A DNA stretch of 26,418 nt, taken from contig CAZGVW010000069.1 of NCBI GenBank assembly GCA_964529265.1, positions 1 to 26,418 on the forward strand, given 5' to 3'. The notes beneath the pieces are model-generated. The model made no database searches. It was given only the letters and a program-made list of their open reading frames with translations, and had not been told where the DNA came from. Position 1 is the first letter of the stretch, and every line of letters begins with the position of its first letter. This DNA comes from CAZGVW01 sp964529265 (lineage in GTDB: Bacteria > Planctomycetota > Phycisphaerae > Phycisphaerales > UBA1924). A program made the position numbers and the translations under genes. Shown here in pieces: positions 22,618-26,418 of this stretch.

Positions 22618-23721
22618 ATGAAGGCCCTCACGAAACTGTCGCTCACGCTCGCCGCGATCGCCATCCTCTCCGCCACGGCGCCCCTCGCCGCGGCGGGCGA
22701 CCTGAATCCGCCCCCCGGCCCGATTCAGCCCACCAACCGCGTCGCGCTCAACAGGCAGTCGATCAGCCTGCCCTACCTCATCGACAAGCCCGGCTCGTAC
22801 GTGCTCACGAGCAACCTCATCGGCGTCCCCGGCCAGGACGGAATCGTCGTTGACGCCGACAACGTCACCATCGACCTCAACGGTTTCTCGCTCATCGGCG
22901 TCCCCGGTTCCGGCAGCGGCATCACCGTCACCCCGGCGCCCGCCCAGGGCATCCTGCATCGCCGGGGGTTCGTCGTGATGAACGGCTTCATCTCGGGCTG
23001 GGGCGCGCATGGCGTCGTCACGACGGACTACAACCCCGGCGCCGACTCCAACAGTGTCCTCAGCAACTGCCGGATCAGCGACCTCACGATCCGTGACTGC
23101 GGCATCGACGGCCTGCGCCTCGCGCAGGCCTACTCGCCCGACATCGTCGAGCGGGTCTCCGCCATGGCCTGCGGCGGAGTCGGATTCCGCGTAGCGTCCG
23201 CGGCGATCATCCGCGAGTGCTCCGCCACGAGCAACGCAAGCGACGGATTCAACACAGACTCGGACTCGAACATTTCGCACTGCTCCGCGACGAACAACGG
23301 CGGCATCGGCTTCAACATCGGCCGCGGCGCAATCGCCAACTGCAAGGCGCAGGCCAACGGCGGCGGCGGCATCGACATCGATCAGGACTCGCAGGCCATC
23401 GATTGCTGGGCGTCCTTCAACGGCGTTTTCGGAATCCGCGTGTCCTTCGACTCCTCGGTGTCCCGCTGCCACATCTCGCGCAACAGCGGACACGGGATCA
23501 CGTCGCACAATCTGGGCGGCGCCTCCCGCATTCTGATCACCGATTGCCAGATCACCACCAACAACGGCTGGGGTCTGAACCTCGGCGGCGCAGCGGGCTC
23601 CATGGTGTATCGCAACGTCGTCACCGCCAACTCGAGCGGCGCCATCAACGCTCCGGGCAGCGATGCGCCGGTCAGCGCCTCCTCCGCCGCGGCCGGGCCC
23701 AACCACAACATCGCGCTCTGA
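22618..23721 (+). CDS. Exported right-handed beta-helix protein
   Basis: The 367-aa protein has GAAAGGAA before the ATG and a signal peptide of about 26 residues (KLSLTLAAIAILSATAPLAA). From QSISLPYLIDKPGSYVLTSN and GIVVDADNVTIDLNGFSLIG onward it shows the classic start of secreted parallel beta-helix proteins. About a dozen coils follow with the pattern I-x-x-C-x-A-x-x-N-x-x-x-G-I/F (IIRECSATSNASDGFNTDSD, ISHCSATNNGGIGFNIGRGA, IANCKAQANGGGGIDIDQDS). Unlike its two neighbours it has no dockerin or sorting tail and ends at AGPNHNIAL. Pectate-lyase-type activity is possible, but no catalytic set is recognisable. Forty bases separate it from the next gene, so they are likely co-transcribed. Confidence 0.88.
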   Translation: MKALTKLSLTLAAIAILSATAPLAAAGDLNPPPGPIQPTNRVALNRQSISLPYLIDKPGSYVLTSNLIGVPGQDGIVVDADNVTIDLNGFSLIGVPGSGSGITVTPAPAQGILHRRGFVVMNGFISGWGAHGVVTTDYNPGADSNSVLSNCRISDLTIRDCGIDGLRLAQAYSPDIVERVSAMACGGVGFRVASAAIIRECSATSNASDGFNTDSDSNISHCSATNNGGIGFNIGRGAIANCKAQANGGGGIDIDQDSQAIDCWASFNGVFGIRVSFDSSVSRCHISRNSGHGITSHNLGGASRILITDCQITTNNGWGLNLGGAAGSMVYRNVVTANSSGAINAPGSDAPVSASSAAAGPNHNIAL

Positions 23722-23760
23722 ACCGCGGCCGACACTTCGCCACCGCGAAAGGAGACGACC

Positions 23761-24408
23761 ATGGACCTCTGCACCACCGCAGCCCGGATCGCCACAGCAG
23801 CCGCCGTCCTCTTCGCCTCGCACTCCGCCGCCGCGGCGCCCGGCATCGACAGCGCCCGCAAACACTCCTGGTCGGAGAACGCCGGCTGGATGAACTGGCG
23901 CGACGGCGGCGCAACCGGCGTCGCCGTGGGCCGCGACTTCCTCGCCGGCGTCATCTGGGCCGAGAACTCCGGATGGATCAACGTCGGCGACGGCGCCGGA
24001 CCCTACAGCAACTCGAGCGGCCTCGATTTCGGCGTCAACATCCAGATCGATGGCTCCCTCAAGGGATTCGCGTGGGGCGAAAACGCCGGCTGGATCAACT
24101 TCGGCACGACGCCCGCCCTCGGCGCCTCCGGCGCACGCTACGACGCGGCGGCGCAGCGCTTCCGCGGCTACGCGTGGGGCGAGAACATCGGATGGATCAA
24201 CCTCGACGATGCAGTGCATTTCGTCGGCGTGGATCTCTGCCCCTGGGACCTGAACGGCGACGGCGTGGTCGGCGCTTCGGATCTCGCGCTGCTCCTGGGC
24301 GACTGGGGCGCGGCGGGCGCTCTCGGACCGGCCGATTTCGACACCAGCGGCGCTGTGGATGCGGGCGACCTCGCCCAGATGCTCGGCGCCTGGGGCGCCT
24401 GCCGCTAG
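23761..24408 (+). CDS. Exported GW-repeat protein with two dockerin-like modules
   Basis: The 215-aa protein has AAGGAG before the ATG and a signal peptide cut near SAAAA-AP (residue 26). Four imperfect repeats follow: SWSENAGWMNW (37), IWAENSGWINV (65), AWGENAGWINF (104) and AWGENIGWINL (138), spaced 28 to 39 residues, probably one beta unit each. The C-terminus holds two dockerin-like modules: DLNGDGVVGASDLALLLGDW (163 on) and DFDTSGAVDAGDLAQMLGAW (192 on), the last closing as GACR. ENxGWINF repeats occur in exported proteins of several phyla without known function. It is followed by a strong terminator, so it ends the unit that includes the beta-helix gene. Confidence 0.88.
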   Translation: MDLCTTAARIATAAAVLFASHSAAAAPGIDSARKHSWSENAGWMNWRDGGATGVAVGRDFLAGVIWAENSGWINVGDGAGPYSNSSGLDFGVNIQIDGSLKGFAWGENAGWINFGTTPALGASGARYDAAAQRFRGYAWGENIGWINLDDAVHFVGVDLCPWDLNGDGVVGASDLALLLGDWGAAGALGPADFDTSGAVDAGDLAQMLGAWGACR

Positions 24409-24444
24409 GCGGGCGCGCCGCGCGGCGCAGTCTGTTCTCTCGTG

Positions 24445-24480
24445 GGCCGTCGGCGGATGCGTTCCGCCGGCGGCCGTTTT
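24445..24480 (+). terminator. Rho-independent terminator after the GW-repeat dockerin gene
   Basis: A 13-bp stem GGCCGTCGGCGGA / TCCGCCGGCGGCC (one G-T pair) with loop TGCGT is followed by GTTTTC. It lies 36 bp after the stop codon. It is the clearest intrinsic terminator in the window. Confidence 0.85.
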
Positions 24481-24536
24481 CGTGCAGGAAACGCGGCGTC
24501 CGCGCATCGCGCGTTCGCATAGAATGGCGGCGCGTT

Positions 24537-24576
24537 CTTCCCACATTCCGCATTCGACCTTCCACATTCCATCCCC
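24537..24576. repeat. CACATTC-type repeat abutting the ruvB start codon
   Basis: CTTCCCACATTCCGCATTCG and the following ACCTTCCACATTCCATCCCC end exactly at the ruvB ATG. About 31 bp align with 7985-8015. No Shine-Dalgarno is left between the repeat and the start codon. Confidence 0.65.
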
Positions 24577-25683
24577 ATGGCGACGCATCGAATCCTGGCC
24601 GCGGAGCCGGCGACACCGGCGGATGAGCAGGCGAACTGGTCGCTGCGCCCGGCGAGCATCGGCGAGTTCGTCGGCCAGCGCGACCTGATCGAGCGTCTGC
24701 GCATCGCGGTCGAGGCGGTGCGGGCCCGCGGCGACGCAATGGAGCACATCCTGCTCTCCGGCCCGCCCGGGCTGGGCAAGACGACGATGGCGCACGTGAT
24801 CGCCGCGGAAATGGGCACGCGGGCGCACGTCACGAGCGGCCCGGCGCTCACGCGCCCGTCGGACCTTGTCGGCGCGCTGACGCGCCTGGGCGAGCGCGAT
24901 GTGCTGTTCATCGATGAAATTCATCGTCTGCCGCCCGCGGTGGAGGAGTTCATCTATCCGGCGATGGAGGATTTCCGGATCGACGTCGCCGTGGATTCCG
25001 GCATGCACGCGCGCACGATTTCGCTGAACTTGAAGCCGTTCACGCTCATCGGCGCGACGACGCGCTCCGGCCTGCTCACGGCGCCGCTGCGCTCCCGCTT
25101 CGGGATCACGCATCATTTCCGGTACTACGACGCCGCGGATCTGCGGCTGATTCTGGCGCGCAGCGCGCGATTGCTCGGGATGAACGTGGATGAGAAGAAG
25201 GGCGCACCGGGCGCAGCGAAGGACGCGTGCTCGCTGGAAACGATCGCCGCGCGAAGCCGCGGCACGCCTCGGGTGGCGAATCGATTGCTGCGGCGTGTGC
25301 GCGATTACGCGCAGGTGCGCGCGCAGGGGCGCGTGACGGCGCTCGTGGTGGATGAGGCGCTGGCTCTGGAGGGCGTGGATCATCTGGGGCTGGATGAACT
25401 GGATCGGGCGTACATGGCGACGATTGCGCGCGTGTACCAGGGCGGGCCGGTGGGTCTGGAGGCGGTCGCCGCGACGATGGGCGAGGACGCGGGCGCTCTG
25501 GAGGACGTGGTTGAGCCGTTTTTGCTGCAAATTGGGCTTCTGGCGCGCACGCGGCGCGGGCGGATGCTGACGCCGGAGGGCGCGAAGATGATGGGCGTGC
25601 GCGCGCCGGCAGCCATTGAGGGCAAGCCGGGTGAGGAGACGACGCTGTTTGCGGACGGCGCGGCTGCGGGGAAGCAGGAATAG
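24577..25683 (+). CDS. ruvB: Holliday junction branch migration ATPase RuvB
   Basis: RuvB is the hexameric AAA+ motor of the RuvAB complex in recombinational repair. The 368-aa protein has Walker A GPPGLGKT (62-69), Walker B LFIDEIHRL (110-118), sensor 1 IGATTRSG (158-165), arginine finger PLRSRFG (R174) and the winged-helix end (DAGALEDVVEPFLLQIGLLA, TRRGRMLTPEG). A small insertion (DEKKGAPGAAKDA, about 200-212) and an extra tail of about 25 residues set it slightly above the usual 330-350 aa. It stands alone, without ruvA or ruvC nearby. The start has no Shine-Dalgarno and directly follows a CACATTC repeat. Codons end more often in G than in the plus-strand genes before it. Confidence 0.97.
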   Translation: MATHRILAAEPATPADEQANWSLRPASIGEFVGQRDLIERLRIAVEAVRARGDAMEHILLSGPPGLGKTTMAHVIAAEMGTRAHVTSGPALTRPSDLVGALTRLGERDVLFIDEIHRLPPAVEEFIYPAMEDFRIDVAVDSGMHARTISLNLKPFTLIGATTRSGLLTAPLRSRFGITHHFRYYDAADLRLILARSARLLGMNVDEKKGAPGAAKDACSLETIAARSRGTPRVANRLLRRVRDYAQVRAQGRVTALVVDEALALEGVDHLGLDELDRAYMATIARVYQGGPVGLEAVAATMGEDAGALEDVVEPFLLQIGLLARTRRGRMLTPEGAKMMGVRAPAAIEGKPGEETTLFADGAAAGKQE

Positions 25684-25708
25684 GAGTGGGAGGAAGAGGT
25701 AGAGGAAA

Positions 25709-25825
25709 GAGCCCCTCACCCCTCCCTCTCCCCGCCCCCGGAAAGCCGGGGAGAGGGGGAAGAAAGAGCCCCTCGCCCTTCCCTCTCCCCGCCCCCGGAA
25801 CGAAGCGCGGGGAGAGGGGGAAGAG
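25709..25825. repeat. Two tandem CCCTCTCCCC palindromic repeats ending at a start codon
   Basis: Copy 1 is 25709-25765 and copy 2 is 25766-25825, both starting GAGCCCCTC and ending GGGGAGAGGGGGAAGA. On the reverse strand copy 1 nearly equals 19348-19407, and copy 2 has the CGCTTCGT loop of 19501-19550. The next base after copy 2 starts the methyltransferase ATG. Confidence 0.85.
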
Positions 25826-26418
25826 ATGCCGCGGCGGGTGACTGCTGAACTGATGGATGATCCGGGGGTGGCGCGGGGGGATTTGGCGCTGTCGCTGCGG
25901 TACTTGCGCGCGGTGAATGCGGTTTTGGGGGGTTGGGCGGGGTTGCGGCGGGTTCTGGAGCGGAATGCGCGCTCGTGGGTGCGGGGGGAAGTGGTGACGC
26001 TGCTGGATGTGGGGACGGGCGGGGCGGACATTCCGATCGCGGCGCGGAAATGGGCGCGGAAGCGCGGGTTTGATTTGCGAATTACGGGCATTGATGCGCA
26101 TCCGACGACTTTGGCGCTGGCGCGGGAGCGAGTGAAGGAGGCGGGGGAAGAGGATGGGATTGTTCTGGTGCAGGCGGATGCGCTGCGGTTGGTTGCGGAA
26201 GACCCGGCTCGGAGAACTGGGCCACCAGGAGGGGAAGACCCGGCTCGGAGAGCCGGGCCACGAGGAGGAGGGCCGGTAGGGGGTTTTGAACCGAATTCGT
26301 TCGATTTCGCGCATGCGTCGCTGTTTTTGCACCATTTGACGGAAATTGAAGTGTTGACGGTGTTGCGGGTGATGGACCGGCTGGCGCGGCGTGTGTGCGT
26401 GTGGAATGACCTGGTTCG
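25826..26418 (+). CDS. SAM-dependent methyltransferase with in-frame repeat insertion (3' end cut by window edge)
   Basis: Visible are 197 codons and part of the next. Class I methyltransferase features: VVTLLDVGTGGADIPIAARK (motif I), ITGIDAHPTTLALARERV (motif II, acidic D for the ribose), VLVQADALRLV (motif III) and FDFAHASLFLHHLTEIEVLT (motif IV region), then CVWNDLV. The lead ELMDDPGVARGDLALSLRYL recalls small methyltransferases often found beside type III polyketide synthase genes; this is from memory and uncertain. Between motif III and NSFDFAHAS, residues 125-148 are two 12-residue repeats (EDPARRTGPPGG, EDPARRAGPRGG) coded by a palindromic DNA repeat. The ATG at 25826 takes its purine-rich ribosome site from the repeat before it; the ATG at 25853 is an alternative. 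Confidence 0.85.
   Translation, partial: MPRRVTAELMDDPGVARGDLALSLRYLRAVNAVLGGWAGLRRVLERNARSWVRGEVVTLLDVGTGGADIPIAARKWARKRGFDLRITGIDAHPTTLALARERVKEAGEEDGIVLVQADALRLVAEDPARRTGPPGGEDPARRAGPRGGGPVGGFEPNSFDFAHASLFLHHLTEIEVLTVLRVMDRLARRVCVWNDLV
26198..26269 (+). repeat. Two 36-bp palindromic repeats in frame inside the methyltransferase gene
   Basis: Units 26198-26233 and 26234-26269 both begin GAAGACCCGGCTCGGAGA. In unit 2 CCCGGCTC and GAGCCGGG pair perfectly around GGA; in unit 1 the right arm is changed (ACTGGG). The period of 36 is a multiple of three and keeps the frame open. Confidence 0.85.

Noticed and set aside
21109..26091. A 1660-codon open frame on the minus strand opposite the beta-helix, GW-repeat and ruvB genes
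   Set aside because: It is antisense to four well-supported genes, has no recognisable domain, and consists of Arg/His/Ala/Val-rich text expected from high GC at third codon positions. It also reads through several non-coding repeats.

Overview
The window is GC-rich DNA that looks like a planctomycete, most probably class Phycisphaerae. This is inferred from family resemblance, not from a search. The clues are secreted proteins ending in dockerin-like modules of the form CPADxNGDGxV...LxxWGxC, a PEP-CTERM-like tail, and two proteins carrying the zinc ribbon C-x2-CGY(D/E)LxGLP...CPECG that is common in planctomycetes. Twenty-one protein genes are supported. Two run off the window edges. No rRNA, tRNA or CRISPR was seen.

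Layout. 1-3081 (minus): an overlapping pair encoding two exported proteins, a SUMF1/FGE-fold protein with a sorting tail and a beta-solenoid protein with a double dockerin. 3509-9706 (minus): amidohydrolase, DUF2470-like protein, DUF2007/zinc-ribbon protein, metG and lysS. 9998-12725 (plus): ybeY overlapping a CNNM/CorC-type membrane protein, then a membrane-tethered thioredoxin. 12906-15794 (minus): a secreted M16 zinc peptidase. 16461-17348 (plus): a DUF4190-like membrane protein. 17492-20393 (minus): PrsW-like intramembrane protease, two YbjQ-fold proteins and an MtfA-like peptidase. 20587-24408 (plus): four exported proteins (two right-handed beta-helix proteins, a BamE/SmpA-like lipoprotein, and a GW-repeat dockerin protein). 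24577-26418 (plus): ruvB and a truncated SAM-dependent methyltransferase.

The genes form three loose themes: translation and RNA maturation (lysS, metG, ybeY), envelope proteolysis and redox (M16, PrsW, MtfA, thioredoxin), and a set of exported beta-structured proteins with dockerin or sorting tails.

The least ordinary part is the non-coding DNA. Almost every gap carries a short repeat, and at least eight families can be told apart by eye. They include foldback elements either side of the thioredoxin gene, an array of GGCGCCGTGGTGCATC words with 13-bp hairpins between two divergent genes, CTC/GAG-rich palindromes in opposite orientation at 19.4 and 25.7 kb, and G-rich CTTCCGGGGGCGGGG words. 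Some copies lie in frame inside genes (SUMF1-like protein, methyltransferase, probably the linkers or tails of thioredoxin, YbeY and MtfA). Others sit directly at start codons (ruvB, methyltransferase). This invasion of coding sequence and translation starts by small repeats is the main candidate for something new here. Three or four genes also have a TANNNT box 6-9 nt before the ATG, which suggests leaderless transcripts.
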